A stretch of DNA of 64,000 nt from Paraphaeosphaeria minitans (GCA_015832175.1 WJXW01000004.1:620001-684000), one strand, 5' to 3'; positions 1 to 11,963 are shown, numbered from the stretch's first letter. Made by a program: numbers and translations. The notes: generated by a model not told the origin, from the sequence alone.

Positions 1-1
1 T

Positions 2-1042
2 CCGCCTCCAGACCCAGTTCTGCTGAGAGAACAGACGATCCTTGTTCACAACGCTCCTCCACCTCCACCTCTACCTCCACCTCCGCCTGAAATACGATCA
101 TTAAACTCACGTGAGCCAGAAGACGTGACTGAACCGCCATCTACAACTCAAATCCAGCAGAACTCAAAGTTACCGCTGGAGAATCAATATAAAGCGGCAG
201 TAACTGAGCTGGACAATCTCAGAAAAGAGTTCGACTCATTACGTTCGCAGCAGTCTGAAGTATTGGACCTGGAACTCGGAAACCGAATATCACACGCCAA
301 ATTGTCGGAGCATCGCGTTGACTCTCAGAAATTCTTCAACTATTACACCAACTTGCTGGAAAAACTCGCGGAGAAGGAAGTCCAAGTCCAACAGCTACGT
401 GTCAAGAAATGGGGACCTCCCGATCTAGATGCCGATTTGAGCCGGCGAACGCCTGATGAATGGATGCTGGACTTCGTCAAGACCAACTCCATGGAGCGGA
501 AGATGTACATGAACGCCCTTGAGGATACAGGGATATCTATTTCACATGGTGACCCATTAGACGAATGGTCGGATCGGTACTGGTTCTCATGTACAACGGA
601 CTGCTCATCCTACGATGGTCAACATTCCACTCAAGTTTTGGGCAATCAACACAATTCAACTTCTTCCACTGGTAATGATATGGATGGGTCTGCACAGAGA
701 AGTGCAACGCCTGAAGGCTATCCCGCAACACAACAATCACAGCGAAGTGTCCCATCGCTGACATCGGAAGAAGGTCTCTCACAATTCAAGGGCCACGAGG
801 TACACACAGGAAGATTAGCACATTTCGCTACGAAAAGCGATTCGGCAGCTCATTGTCCGGTTTCAGCAAAGCCATCCACCCAATCGACTGACCTACGAAT
901 ATTAAATCGCCCTCCAGAGTCATTGTATCACCGTCGACGCAAGAGTACTTCAGCCATATTCGAGCAACGCGATGCTACAGAAAGTGGAGAAAATTTTGTG
1001 AATATGCCACACCTTATTCAGGGGCAATTATGTGTTAACTGA
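2..1042 (+). CDS. Unrecognised proline-rich / coiled-coil protein, 3' part only
   Basis: The frame is open from base 2, so the true start lies left of the window; the GTG at 125 is not a credible start in a fungal nuclear gene. The visible part begins with a Pro-rich stretch (runs of five prolines around bases 56-90), followed by a Glu/Lys/Leu-rich helical segment (about bases 180-400, probably coiled coil), a short conserved-looking block ending in an acidic WSDRYWFS-like motif, and a Ser/Thr/Gln-rich low-complexity tail. It stops at 1040-1042. No catalytic motif is visible and I do not recognise the family. Polyproline plus coiled coil would fit a cytoskeletal or scaffold protein, but that is only a suggestion. 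Confidence 0.55.
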   Translation, partial: PPPDPVLLREQTILVHNAPPPPPLPPPPPEIRSLNSREPEDVTEPPSTTQIQQNSKLPLENQYKAAVTELDNLRKEFDSLRSQQSEVLDLELGNRISHAKLSEHRVDSQKFFNYYTNLLEKLAEKEVQVQQLRVKKWGPPDLDADLSRRTPDEWMLDFVKTNSMERKMYMNALEDTGISISHGDPLDEWSDRYWFSCTTDCSSYDGQHSTQVLGNQHNSTSSTGNDMDGSAQRSATPEGYPATQQSQRSVPSLTSEEGLSQFKGHEVHTGRLAHFATKSDSAAHCPVSAKPSTQSTDLRILNRPPESLYHRRRKSTSAIFEQRDATESGENFVNMPHLIQGQLCVN

Positions 1043-3849
1043 AGCATTTCTTATCCGGAAAGTCTTACGGACGTTCCCTGATGTACATCTAATTTGAAAG
1101 CACAATATGGACCACCATTCACCGTTTGGAACTAATCCGATATGGCATGTCGATACTAAACTTCCTCATTCGAAACATAAACTACACTTATTTTAGGTAT
1201 CACTTTTGGAATACTGTGTTCTACTGCTATTTGGACGAACTTCAATGTACTTTGATATACCCTGAGTCGGTGAAAGATTTCCCATGTGCATTTACGAAAT
1301 CTTCTGGCCGCATGTTTGGCAAGCAATGTCATCAGTATGATCTTATTTGTATCACCATGTTTGAAACCCTGGTCTCTTTCACTCTTGTGAATCGATGCAC
1401 TCCAGAGAGAGGGCATCATTTTCATCACTGAGTCCACTATTGCTCCTATCTAGTGGTCAATATTACTGCTTGTTGAACCAGAGCTCCGTAGCTTGGTCGA
1501 CTGTCATTATTTCAGACTAATCCCTGTTGCTATACCTAGTCAGCGTGGCTGGCAGTGCCCGGGAAGCTCAAACTAGGACTCCAACCAAGAGAGCACTCGT
1601 GTTTTCGGATCATCGCATCATGCAACTACTGCTCACACCTTCCATTGGCGGAAGGTAATCAGGCAAGCAGGCAATCTCTAGTGCAGCTTCCCGCGATACG
1701 GGTTTATCTTGCGATACAATGCAAAAACCGGCTCAGCTGCTGTCTCTCCGCCTGTCAGATATTGACGCGTGCAGTCAGATGATTTGTTTTTGATTAAGCG
1801 GCTCTTGTCGAAAGCGAATACAAAAAAATAAAAAATAAAAATGCGATGATCAAGCAATGATAGGTATCGGAGTTCAGCGCTGGGTAGTCATACCACCCCA
1901 AAACCGAGCCGACAAGTTTGGTTCAATGTAAGACGCCCCGTGCCGCGTGTGTGATTATCGTTTTCCCGTTCGACCTCGGTTGGTTGCTGCTCTCGGCTCA
2001 GATGCACAGGCTACCGACAGGATGCACCCATATCACGAAACCTTTTTGTTTCAAACCTCTCGCGGAGTGCTTGATGATATCCTCTCATGGAATCAAAGAG
2101 TTTGGGGACCTGTGTCTTCGTCCTCGTCCCCCAGTTCTAGTAATGTGTTCCTTGCACCGTGCCCCTTCCCGCACCCCGCCATGCATCCTGGTCGATCAGA
2201 AACGGTGACCCACTTCCCTGCACAAACGAGCATCTTGCAGGTCTGGATTCCTAGCTCCCGCGGCATGGTTTCCACATCACGCCTCTGTACCACATTCATG
2301 GTAGCAATGGCTTTCTGTACTGAGGTCGCGCAACCAGAAGCAACACCTTCTTGGTATCCACGGTATGACCCACGGAAAACTATACGACGTGGCTGGAACA
2401 TGCGTGTTAGATGCGGGGCTACATTCCTATGATAGGACGCAATCACAGAGCTGATGGTAGGAGAGGCGTGATTTGTCGCGTTCATCCCTGGTGCAACTGC
2501 CAGGTGCCGAAATGCCTGAGAAAGTCGCACAGGGACATTCCCTTGCTCTTTCGTGCTTCGTAGTTCGGCCCGGGCCAGATATTCTCTCGGGCCGTTCGAA
2601 AGCCAAACCTCGTCGGTGACAGAGTTCACCAGCTTACCGTAGCCCCCCGACCCTGGGTCAGATCCTTGCAACCTACACGCGTGCGTCATGCGGAGTTCAT
2701 GGCCCCGTATCCAATCAGCCTGGCCAATCAATGTGAGCTAATGAATCACGCGCTCAAATGCACTGTAGGTTCCCGGATGAGTGAGCAAGAATCGTCGATT
2801 ATAGCCATCCAACCCGAAGACTTGGGAGATTTGTATGGTGCACGGCGTAGAGTGCGCGTTTATTGTAGGGACATAAGTGTATCGTCTTCCGAACAGTTCC
2901 AGTGTTATGAGCACGCAGTCTTTTGGCTCTTCTTGCTCAGGAACACCATCCGATAAATGATCACTGTTTCAGGTTTTTGGATATTGACAGCTCAACAGGC
3001 AATTTGCACTCGTCATCTGCTCAGCTCTAAGCCTTGCAGTATTGATCTACCCCTACGTCTTGACCGATTATAAACTTTGGCCATGTGAAGGGAGCACGAA
3101 TCGCTTTCATCGATTCTTCAAGTCGGAAATGCAGGCATTCCGATTCCGTGGAAGAGTCCCAAGTTCCTTCCAACCGGACCGCAGCTCGGCTATGTCACAG
3201 CCCTGAAGAGATGCCCTCAAGAAGGCAAACAGCGCTAATGCAGCCTCACAAGGCGATCGGGGGGCCTGTACATGGATGCACATGAGAAACGGAGCAATGG
3301 GACCGTATCGACAACATGAGACATGTATCACCATGCAGTAAAAATCTACGGTACTTGCACATAATCACAAGAAGTAAAGTGTGAATACGCCAAATCATCG
3401 TGAGGTCATTGCTCATGTTACTATGAGAGTGACCTGTCACAGCATAGGTGGCGTGGTTCGAATTCGCTTTCAAGAACCATCAGCTAGGTAAGCGTCATTA
3501 TTACCAGATTTCGTTCATGAACGTCGCTCTTCAAGCCCTTGGGGATATCTTCTTGCGGAAAATTCACCCACTGTACGCCAACCGCGCACAGGATAGATAT
3601 CAATCCTAAAGATACCACCGCAGTGGTGATGGGAATGATGGTGCAAGCATGCCTATAAAGCATGCCCAAGTGAAGATCAAAACCTAAAATGGAGCCGATG
3701 TAATTGTTTGACGTGACTTGACCTGCAATGCGCCGCTGCAGTTCCCATACCATTCCACCTGACGTACTCTAAAAGAAAGTAAGAATTGGATCAGCCTCAA
3801 ACGTTGCGCTTTGTTCGGGAACAGCGCTTAAATGGCGTGAGGGAAATTT
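1043..3849. other. Gene-poor interval, no supported gene
   Basis: About 2.8 kb between the first gene and the hydrolase remnant. The open frames here (for example 1947-2432 on + and 2093-2731 on -) overlap each other on opposite strands, have no recognisable motif and no convincing splice-linked continuation. An A-rich patch lies at 1820-1845. The right end, about 3484-3850, may hold further decayed sequence of the hydrolase remnant described next. Confidence 0.5.
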
Positions 3850-4228
3850 CCAGCTCACCACTGCTGCCTCCACCGACAATCAGCTTCATGGGATTCACAA
3901 CCCCATCCCCAAGCTCAGTGGATATTAACTGGCGACACCACCCTGCACAGTCTTCCACGTCCTGATAGATTTCCTTCATCCTCTCCTGGAGTGCCGACCT
4001 GTAATCGATATTGACTACAACTTACACTCGCTTCGGCCCAGAGTAGAACATGTGTGTACCGACAGCGTGGCGGTTCTCGAAAACAGGCCCGCTATAGTGC
4101 ATCGATAATATCATTGGGCATGGTTTGGAGAAGTTTTCTGTGATGCAGACATTGCAGCCAACCTCGCTTCTACAATGATGATTTAGTGTGAGAGTGTGGA
4201 GTTCGAACTCGTGCGTACTCTTCACCAT
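3850..4228 (-). pseudogene. Remnant of an alpha/beta-hydrolase (lipase/carboxylesterase type 3)
   Basis: Reading leftward from 4228, the translation resembles the middle of an alpha/beta-hydrolase-3 enzyme. A segment with FSKPCPMILSMHYSG sits where these enzymes carry the HGGG oxyanion motif. It is followed by RHAVGTHMF, a strand VVVNIDYR, a VEDCAGWCRQ helix and finally LIVGGGSSG, which matches the GDSAGG nucleophile-elbow region. A TAA at about 4022-4024 interrupts the frame directly before VVVNIDYR with no plausible intron around it, and the HGGG motif is damaged. After the GGGSSG block a GTGAGC could be an old donor, but I could not find a convincing downstream exon. It is probably a decayed gene; an unusual intact gene is much less likely. 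Confidence 0.5.
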
Positions 4229-4302
4229 CTAGGTCTGGTTGCTAGTCGTGTTCGGAAAAGACTTCTTCGCAATATAACCGCTGTTGTGGTGGTCACTGGG
4301 TG

Positions 4303-5481
4303 TTATAATGAAAGGGGGAGTTTCTTCATGTCTAGGTAGCAAGTGCCGGCGAACCACAACCTTAACCCGAAACATCCACTTTCTGACAACAAGATATCTA
4401 TGTGCTGCAGTCCTGAAAGAGAAGAGAACATTGGAGAAGCAGCGCTTTTCATTCTAGATTCTATCGTTCTAGATTTTCCTGCAAATATTCGAACTCGGGA
4501 CTCGTACACAGCATGTAGACCGACGCGATATCGTAAAGTTGATGAACCTGAGTAGCAATCCTGATTTATATCACGGCATAGAGAGCCTATAATGTAAGGT
4601 GAATTACCTATTGGTAAATGCACCTGCGTTATCCTACAGTGCATCCAAGAACTGGACAATATGCTCTGCGACAGCCTCCGGAACATCCAGGGGCGAAGAT
4701 GTCCCGACCCATTCAAAACCCGCAGCCTTGCCCCAGGTACACGCTCACACACCTCTTTAACCCTCTTAATCGGCTCCACAAGATCTTTCGCAGCAGCCAG
4801 CACCAGCACAGGAACCGCGATCTCAGCAACCTCACCAGACACATCCTCCCCCATCGCATATGCAGGCCATGCTCCACGAGCCCACTTACTTCCCCTGATC
4901 ATATCGTCTACCACGAATTCTGGCAGGTCTCTATCATGGAACGATGCCGTTAATACAAGTTTGGCTACAAAAGCCGCAGACTCCCGGTTGTCGTACGCGT
5001 GAAGCTGCTGTTGGCGCATATCAGGCGGCAAGCACAATGGAGTTAAGGGAGCCGGACTGATGAGAACTAAACCGACCAAGGTCTTTGCTTGACTCGAGAT
5101 TTCCGCACCAGAGCACATCCGTGATGCCACAAGCTGCGCGACCTTCGCGCCCATGGACAAGCCCACGAGCGCGGTTTTCCTGAGCCCTATCGCTCTTATC
5201 GTTGCTTCGACATCCTCTGCTTGCGCAGCGATCGAGTAAGCTTCGGGGTCGTCGGGTCCGGTGGAGTTACCCCAGCCCCTGAAGTCAAGAGCGACGGTCT
5301 GATACTTCGCCGAGATGTGTGGTTTGACGAGCGACCAGGTGCGCACGGAGCCGCCCCAGAAGTGGAGGAATACGACAGTAGGTCTGTTCTCATGTTCAGC
5401 AAGGCTATCTGGCTGGCTGATTATGGCGTTGATGATGACGCTGGACTGGAGCTTGATGAGCTCTGTTCTTGAAGATGACAT
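4303..5481 (-). CDS. Alpha/beta-hydrolase fold protein with frameshifted C-terminus
   Basis: Single ORF of 392 codons. The first ~262 residues are a typical alpha/beta-hydrolase of the small epoxide-hydrolase/esterase type: strand VVFLHFWGG, LDFRGWGNS, nucleophile elbow GLSMGAK with Ser109, acid Asp233 in AAAKDLVEP and catalytic His261 in GSGHL. Right after the His, family similarity stops. One base added to the C run (GGGG at 4690-4693 on the + strand) would instead continue into a normal helix ending in EHIVQFLDAL and a stop at 4634-4636. As it stands the ORF reads through ~130 codons of unrelated sequence to 4303. So there is either a base-call/assembly error, or a real 1-bp deletion that may or may not leave an active enzyme. 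The substrate cannot be told from sequence. Confidence 0.75.
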   Translation of the reverse strand: MSSSRTELIKLQSSVIINAIISQPDSLAEHENRPTVVFLHFWGGSVRTWSLVKPHISAKYQTVALDFRGWGNSTGPDDPEAYSIAAQAEDVEATIRAIGLRKTALVGLSMGAKVAQLVASRMCSGAEISSQAKTLVGLVLISPAPLTPLCLPPDMRQQQLHAYDNRESAAFVAKLVLTASFHDRDLPEFVVDDMIRGSKWARGAWPAYAMGEDVSGEVAEIAVPVLVLAAAKDLVEPIKRVKEVCERVPGARLRVLNGSGHLRPWMFRRLSQSILSSSWMHCRITQVHLPIGNSPYIIGSLCRDINQDCYSGSSTLRYRVGLHAVYESRVRIFAGKSRTIESRMKSAASPMFSSLSGLQHIDILLSESGCFGLRLWFAGTCYLDMKKLPLSL

Positions 5482-5960
5482 CGTTTTGCGAGATAATCAG
5501 GGTTGTCGGCAGTCATAAAAAAGCGAGAATGAGGTTGGTTCTGATGTTAGTTGGCTATAAAGCAACTTGCCTTTTCAGATATTCTTATATTGTGCTGGTG
5601 GTTCGTTACTGTGTATCGGTCATAAGCCGGATCGGAACGGAGAGACGGCTGGGTCAGATAATCGACTACCTACAATTTCAGGACCCACATCATCGCGAGT
5701 GCGGATTTGGAATTTCCCTCAGAATAACTGTGCTCAGCGAGGGCTCACAATATTTGCACTAGAGCTCCCAGGCTGCTTCTGTGGAGGTAATGAGGCAGAC
5801 GATCTTCGTAGTGGAGCCCGTTCAAAATGTGGATGAGAGTCGAGGCTTGGTGGGGATTCTTCTCATATAAGATCTGAGTTTGTCTCGCGTGTACGTGTAA
5901 GCCTTTCATATTCGGTGTCCGCGATTTTTCGCCTGCGTGCGAACATTTCACACCCATTTC
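5482..5960. other. Intergenic, upstream of the hydrolase and downstream of the acyl-CoA synthetase
   Basis: Both neighbours are on the minus strand, so this stretch should hold the hydrolase promoter and the synthetase terminator. I see no gene or RNA in it. Confidence 0.5.
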
Positions 5961-7975
5961 TCAGTTCAATCCCTTTCCCTCTTTTACCAACCCAATCCCC
6001 ATCTCCTTCAATTCAACCTTTCTAATTTTCCCGCTCGGCGTCTTCGGGTACCCATCCACCCAAAACACGTATTTCGGCACTGCACAATGTTAGCCGTTCC
6101 ACTCCCTCTACCATCTGTCATACTCACCAAGGTGATGACTCAACCTCTCTCTCACCCACGTCCGAACTTCCGCCGCATCTATCAGCGCGCCTTCGTGCGG
6201 AACCACAAACGCCGCAACGCACTCCCCCAGCTTCTCATCTGGCAGCCCTACAACACTAACCTCCCTGACCTTGTCGTTCGAAAATAGACAATTCTCCACC
6301 TCAAGCGGATGTATGTTCTCGCCGCCACGGATAATCAAATCTTTAATCCGCCCTGTGATCTTGATGTATCCTTCATCATCCATGCTAGCTTCGTCTCCGG
6401 TATGCATCCACATCCGACCCTCGTCGTCGGGGACAAGAACTTCCGCAGTCTTGCCGGCATCACCCCAGTACCCGTGCATGGTGAGGTATCCGCTGACGAC
6501 GAGTTCGCCGCGCTCGTTGAGAGGGAGCACGCGCTTGCGGTCTGCTGCATCAACGACCTTGGCAGTAACGTGTGGCATCAGCCTCCCCACGCTATCGATC
6601 CTCTTATCTATGGGGTCGTCCGTCGTCGTCATCGCGCTCACAGGACTCGTCTCCGTCATCCCGTAGCAGATCGTGAGCTCCGTGAGATTCAGCGTCTTGT
6701 GCAGCTTGCGCATAAGTTCGGCGGGGATGCTCGAGCCCGCTGCTATACCCGTCCGTAGGTGCTGGAAGCCTTCGTACGGCACCGTGCCGTTGGCGAGGAG
6801 CTCGAGCTCGGATATGAACATGGTGGGAACGCCGTAGAGTGCGGTTCCTGCATATTGCTGGACAGCGTCGAGCGTTTGCAGCGGGTGGAAGGCTTCGGCG
6901 GGGAAAACGATGGCGGAGCCGTGTGTTGCAGTTGCCATGTAGCCTAGGATGCAACCGAAGCAGTGGAATAAGGGGGGCGGGCAGATGACTACATCACGTT
7001 CGGTAAGTAGCATGCGGTCGCCGATAGATTTGCCGTTGTTGAGAATGGAGCGGTGGGATAGGCAGGCTGCTTTGGGCATGCTGGTTGTGCCGCTAGTGAA
7101 TTGGATGTTGATTATTTCGTCGGGGTGGAGGTCAGTGTCTCGTGGGATGGGGCCGCTTTGGCCGTCTTCTACGACATTTTGGTAGGATGTTGTGCTCTTG
7201 TATGGGGATGTGTCTATTCGTCCCAAAGAATTGTCTACGAGTGTAATAGACTGTAAAGAAGGCACAGCCTGAGACTGCAGTCTTGAAGCTTTTAGATCCG
7301 GTACTAAGGCCTCGAGAAGGGGAAGATTCGACCTCGGTGCCTTGTACGGGAGGTTCGTCTCTGCACCTATGACCAGGTGCGAAGCTGCCAGATGGTTCAA
7401 CCCTGAGAGAACCTGGGGTGCGTTGAATGCCGGATTCAGTGGAACCTATTCACATCATCAGCCTCAGGGACCGTTCTTTCACGCACCGGATATTCGTCTT
7501 ACTAGTATTGCACCCAACTTGAAGATCGCATACGTCGCCGTCGCATTTTCAAGATTATTCCCCAAGCTCACAGCGACCCTGTCACCCTTCTTGACCCCCT
7601 GCTTCGCCAATCCTCTCGCCAGAGCATCCGAATCCCGGTCGAGCTGATCGTATGTCAAAACAGTCCGCTGGTGGTGCGATATCACACTGTCTTCTATCAG
7701 CACTTTAATCCATCCCGCATCAACCAAATAAATGAACCGACGCACGCATTCCGATCCCCAAAGCTCTTCACAATCTCCCTAAAATGTTGCGGCACCGTCT
7801 GTGTCAAAAGCGGAGGCTGTCTCTCATCAGCAACCCCTCCTTAGATTCCCATTCTTTCAAAGGAAGGTACCTCACTCGGCCCTTCAGCATACGCCCTCGT
7901 GAGTAATCCCCTCCGCCTAGCTCTGTTTACCATACCACCTTCCTGCCGCCATATGCGCGAAGCTCTCAAGATCAT
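5961..7975 (-). CDS. AMP-dependent acyl-CoA synthetase (ACSF2/FadD-like), probably mitochondrial
   Basis: Five exons: 7871-7975, 7746-7816, 7503-7686, 6128-7445 and 5961-6079, giving 598 codons. All four introns (48-59 bp) have GT...AG ends. The enzyme should activate a fatty or other carboxylic acid with ATP, then CoA. Diagnostic motifs in order: an Arg-rich start ([10 protein letters not shown]) suitable for mitochondrial import; [15 protein letters not shown]; the P-loop [47 protein letters not shown]; and the C-terminal [10 protein letters not shown] with the catalytic Lys. The start at 7975 gives the presequence; an in-frame ATG at 7933 is an alternative. The length matches the medium-chain/ACSF2 group. 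The acyl substrate is not determined. Confidence 0.9.
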
Positions 7976-8456
7976 AGCGATCCTGAGCCGCAGACGGAAC
8001 AACCTTCCTCCTCTTTACACAGAACCATCCATCCAACGTTCGGACTCCGATGGCAACGATCTACGGCGATGAGCACGAAGTATTTTCGAGTCGAGATATC
8101 TACTCGCAAGCACGTTGTGGGAGAGAACAAGGCCCGGTCGCGGATGTTGTTGCAGAGTACTCGGTAACCTGCGTAGGCCGAGCTACCCCGCATGTACCCG
8201 CGGCAACTACCTAACCAGGGTGCACAGGTCTGCGGGGTAACGCAGGTACGGCATAAACAAGTAGGTCAGTGTTGCTTTGCATCGCATGGCAACTATGTAC
8301 TCGACGAGATACGAAGAGTGGAATTCGATGCGTAAATGCTAGTCCGTAACCAAGACCTAGTTGCTACAGACATAAATGCTAAACAAACCTCATCCCACAT
8401 GATATCGAGCTTCAAGACCATTCAACGCCCGATGCCGTACAATAGGAAACGCAAGT
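7976..8456. other. Intergenic, no gene seen
   Basis: Lies between two minus-strand genes and should contain the acyl-CoA synthetase promoter and the 3' end of the GAP transcript. No recognisable RNA or repeat. Confidence 0.5.
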
Positions 8457-11400
8457 CTATCGCTCAAACATGGTCTTTCGACTGGCATCGCTGCCTCTGC
8501 GGTCCTTTGTCGGCTTGAGTGAATCTGCTCCAGCGCCACCATCAGGCATCAGTAGATCCGGCGCTTTCCCTTTTGATGTATCCACGTCCGCCGTTTCTGC
8601 GCCTTCCAGTAGATCCGTATCCTTGCCGTGACCGATCTCGGCCTCTTCCTCTTCCTCTTCATCGTCGCGGCCATGCTTGGCCTCTTTGTCCATCTCCTGC
8701 GACGCTTCATCCATCCTCCTCCTGACCTCGGCAGCGACTCGCATGCCATCGCTGACAATGTTGTCAAGCATACCTCGCAGACCCTTCCCGGGAGGTACGA
8801 CACCAGCACCTGCTCCGCCGACCACCCCGCCCATGCCGGATGAAATGGCAGCAACTTGCTGCGCTGCGTTGGAGAAGGTTGTGAGGTTTGAACCTGAAAG
8901 CTGAGAGCCTTGTGGTGCATCAGCAAGGCGGAATGAGGCGGAGAACCCGATTTCGAAGAATTGCTCGAGATTCTCATCGGCAAGAATCACCATGCGGAAG
9001 GTAGGTAAAGTTATGTAAAGAGGTTTGTTAGGATCGAGAGCAGCGTTTGCAGCGGTCGCTTTATCAGTCTTTTCCAAGGAGTCTCCTTCGCTGGCATCTG
9101 CATTTGAGGCTGTAGGCGAGGAAGGCTGCTTTTCCTGCTGGGGCGATGTCGAACAGGCCGGTTTCGCCGTGGTGGGTGTGTTAGGCTCAGTCCCGAAATC
9201 GATGAGATCGTCCTCGTCATCGTCACCGATTGCGAAGCTATCGAGGTCGTCCCTAGCCTCGTCAACTACTTTGTTGCCTTGGTTCGAAGGGTGATCCGGG
9301 TCAGCGTATTCGAAACATCTTCGTATGAAGGCTGACACGCTGCTCAAGAATTGTTCGTCACGAGTACCTCGATCCTGACTGTGAACGGAGCGTACGTCGC
9401 TCGTGGATGTTGATGGGCTGGGGGACCCACTAAAGCCTCGTCTTGAAAGGAATAAGAGGGCTTCAGAGATCCGGAGGATGCCCTCACGATCCACCCTGCC
9501 ATCTCCATCATCGTCGTAGAGCTCGAAAAAGTAGCTTATATTGGACATGATGTCTTTGGAACCTTTGACGGCAGCGAATCCCGCAACAACATTCTGAAGT
9601 GACAATGAATCTGTCATGTCCACATCCCAGCGTCTAAAGAGTCGTCGCATGAAGTCATGATCTGTTGGTTCAGGGCCAGGTCCCCATGGTGATATTGGTG
9701 GCTTGGTCCGTGTGCTGCCACCGAAATATGAATGTGATGATGGGGTCCCAATCGTCTCTGGTGACGAGCTGGGAGAGTCTGTAATTGCCCATTTTGCGAG
9801 CCCTACATGTGCGTTAGCTTGTATACGGATATATAGGCAACAGAGCGAGAGTCTATACGTACCGGCCAGGAATTCTCTGAATGCATCGTAGTCCATTTGT
9901 GTTGGGCTCGGACCAACAGCAACTCTACCCTTTTCAATGCTCGAAGAAGCAAACCCGGTTACTGTTTCAGTTGCTTTATTCTTCGCGCTCTTGGCCTTTC
10001 TCTCGGCCTCTTCCTGCATGATCTCTGCTCGTTGCTGTCGGTCGTAAAGTACAGCGTAAAACTTGTCGTACAAGAAGCCCAGATCGTTGACGCTCAGCTT
10101 CTTGCTCTCAGGGCCAAGGTTTCGTATCGACGTTCGTTTGGTAAAGCTCTCAATGTTCTCTAGCACAGCATCCTTATGCTTTCCCCGCTGCTCGGAAATG
10201 GTGTTTTGTGTGATGCCAGCAAACTCCTTGAAAGCTACAACCATGAGCTCCTGGAACTTTGTAACAGCCCTCAGCTTCGGGTTCTCCGACTTGGGATGAG
10301 CAGACTCATCCAATCGCGCGAAGTATGACTTAAGTACAGATATAAAGGTCCCGTCGTCTGTGGCATCTAAGAGCTCTTCACCATTTATACGTAGAATGGC
10401 GAGACCAATCTGGAACAGGACCTTTGGGCCTTCGAGGAAGAAAACATCCAGGACACGGAAAGCGAAAATAAGCGGCATGGAGTTGATGTAGAGGGAGAGG
10501 AACCAGGGTAAAGACACAACGGAGAGCTGAACGTCGGATTTGACCAAGTGGTCCCACAGGATAGGCATCGTTTTCTCAACGAGCGACTCGAAGACACGTT
10601 GGTCGAGCAAGGTGCCATACATGGTCTGAGAATAGTAACCTGGCAAGAGACGGTCACATAGTATAGAAAGAAGGAAGAAAGCTTGTCGTTCTGACATGTA
10701 TCTGCTAGAATCAGCAGCTGTAATTGTAAAATGGAAGTGTGAACGTACATCAGCAACGCTGCTACGACAATATTCATCGCCTGACAATAGCCGACCTCTT
10801 CATTGGTCCAGCTGTAAGCAGTCAGGACCCGGCGCAGTCGGCCGATGCCTTCTTCACTCTGGAAGCCAGGGTATTCTGGCAGACTTCTGTTCAGATCCTT
10901 CTCGATCTCATCTATGGCCAGAGATTCCCGCCCTGAATATTTTGCTAGCGTCTCGGTATACAGCCGTGGGTTCTGTAGGCGCAGGAACCAGGAGCCTGAC
11001 GCCAGTTCCCATATCTCGCCTCGTAACCTGTTCGGAAGGCCGACTCGTATAAGTTTATGAAAGGTGGGTTGCCGAATCAGCGTAGCGCTCCTTCCGTTTT
11101 CTGCAACGTCGGTTAGCCTACTCTCTGCGTTCTTGAAGACGTAGCGTACCCCGAAGATACTCTTTCCAAAGCCGAATCTTTGTCGCGTCCCTCAATTTCC
11201 TCGCATTGCCAGGATATCTGAAGATCAGCCCCAGCCCTGTGTCAGGATGCTCCCGCTCCACCTTGATATCCTCCCCAGCAGTCCTCTTGTCGTCTCCGTC
11301 CGTCAGGAGAAGGTATTCGGAATAAGCGTCACGGACGACGGTTCGCAAGTTCTCGACTTCCTTGACGCCCTCTCGGAGACCCTTTTTGAGGCCATCACAG

Positions 11401-11963
11401 AAGCGCTCGCAGGCCTGTCGGCTGCCTGCGAGCTGTATGGTGAGCTTCTGTCCGCTGGGGGCCTTCCCTTTCGGGTCAGGGCTTCCGTTCCAAGTCGTGA
11501 TGGCCAGCGCGAACATATAGCTTTGGCTGTGCAGTCGCTCCACCCTACGAATTGCGCATAGCGGCAGCGTAAAGCCATTCCCCGCGGGCCCCGCACCGTG
11601 TGTCTGCCCCGTGTAACTGCTCGAAGAGCTCAAGCTGGCCGTATTCAGGAAGCTAGACCCCTGAGTGGAGAAGCAGAGGTACTGTTCGCTCAGGTGCAGC
11701 TTGCCGACATAGTGGTTGCCCTGGCTGCGTTCCTTCTCCGGGGTCGCGTCGCCAGAGCCTCTCGTCGAGTGGTGGGGCGAGAGGGTGAGCTCCGCGGTGA
11801 TCTCCTGCAGCGGGTTCTGCGAGTCTGGCAGGCGAAATTGGTGGCGGAAGAGGTTCGCTTTGGAGGGGCGCCGGTCGGAGGAGGTCGTAGGCCCCGTGGC
11901 TATGTTCAGCGTGGGCTCGATGAACTGTTGCGCTTTGTGCACCAGATTCGAGATGTTGAACAT
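8457..11963 (-). CDS. Rab GTPase-activating protein: GRAM, TBC and EF-hand domains (Gyp2/TBC1D8-9 like)
   Basis: Four exons: 11150-11963, 10749-11100, 9863-10701 and 8457-9802, giving 1116 codons. Introns are 47-60 bp. The protein stimulates GTP hydrolysis by Rab GTPases and should act in membrane traffic. A GRAM-type lipid-binding region lies in the first ~250 residues ([19 protein letters not shown]). The TBC domain runs from about residue 285 to 500 with both catalytic fingers intact: IEKDLNR (Asp340/Arg343) and YCQ (Gln378). An EF-hand follows at about 765-776 ([12 protein letters not shown]; its position 12 is Gly where Glu is usual). The last third is acidic, low-complexity tail. The 60-bp intron 9803-9862 is in frame and stop-free, so it is easily missed. 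Domain order and length match fungal Gyp2-like proteins. Confidence 0.92.

Noticed and set aside
2093..2731. 212-codon minus frame and the plus frame opposite it
   Set aside because: Two opposite-strand frames of similar length, no family features, no splice-linked continuation.
3440..3480. tRNA B-box-like GGTTCGAATTC
   Set aside because: No A box, no cloverleaf stems and no acceptor stem could be drawn around it.
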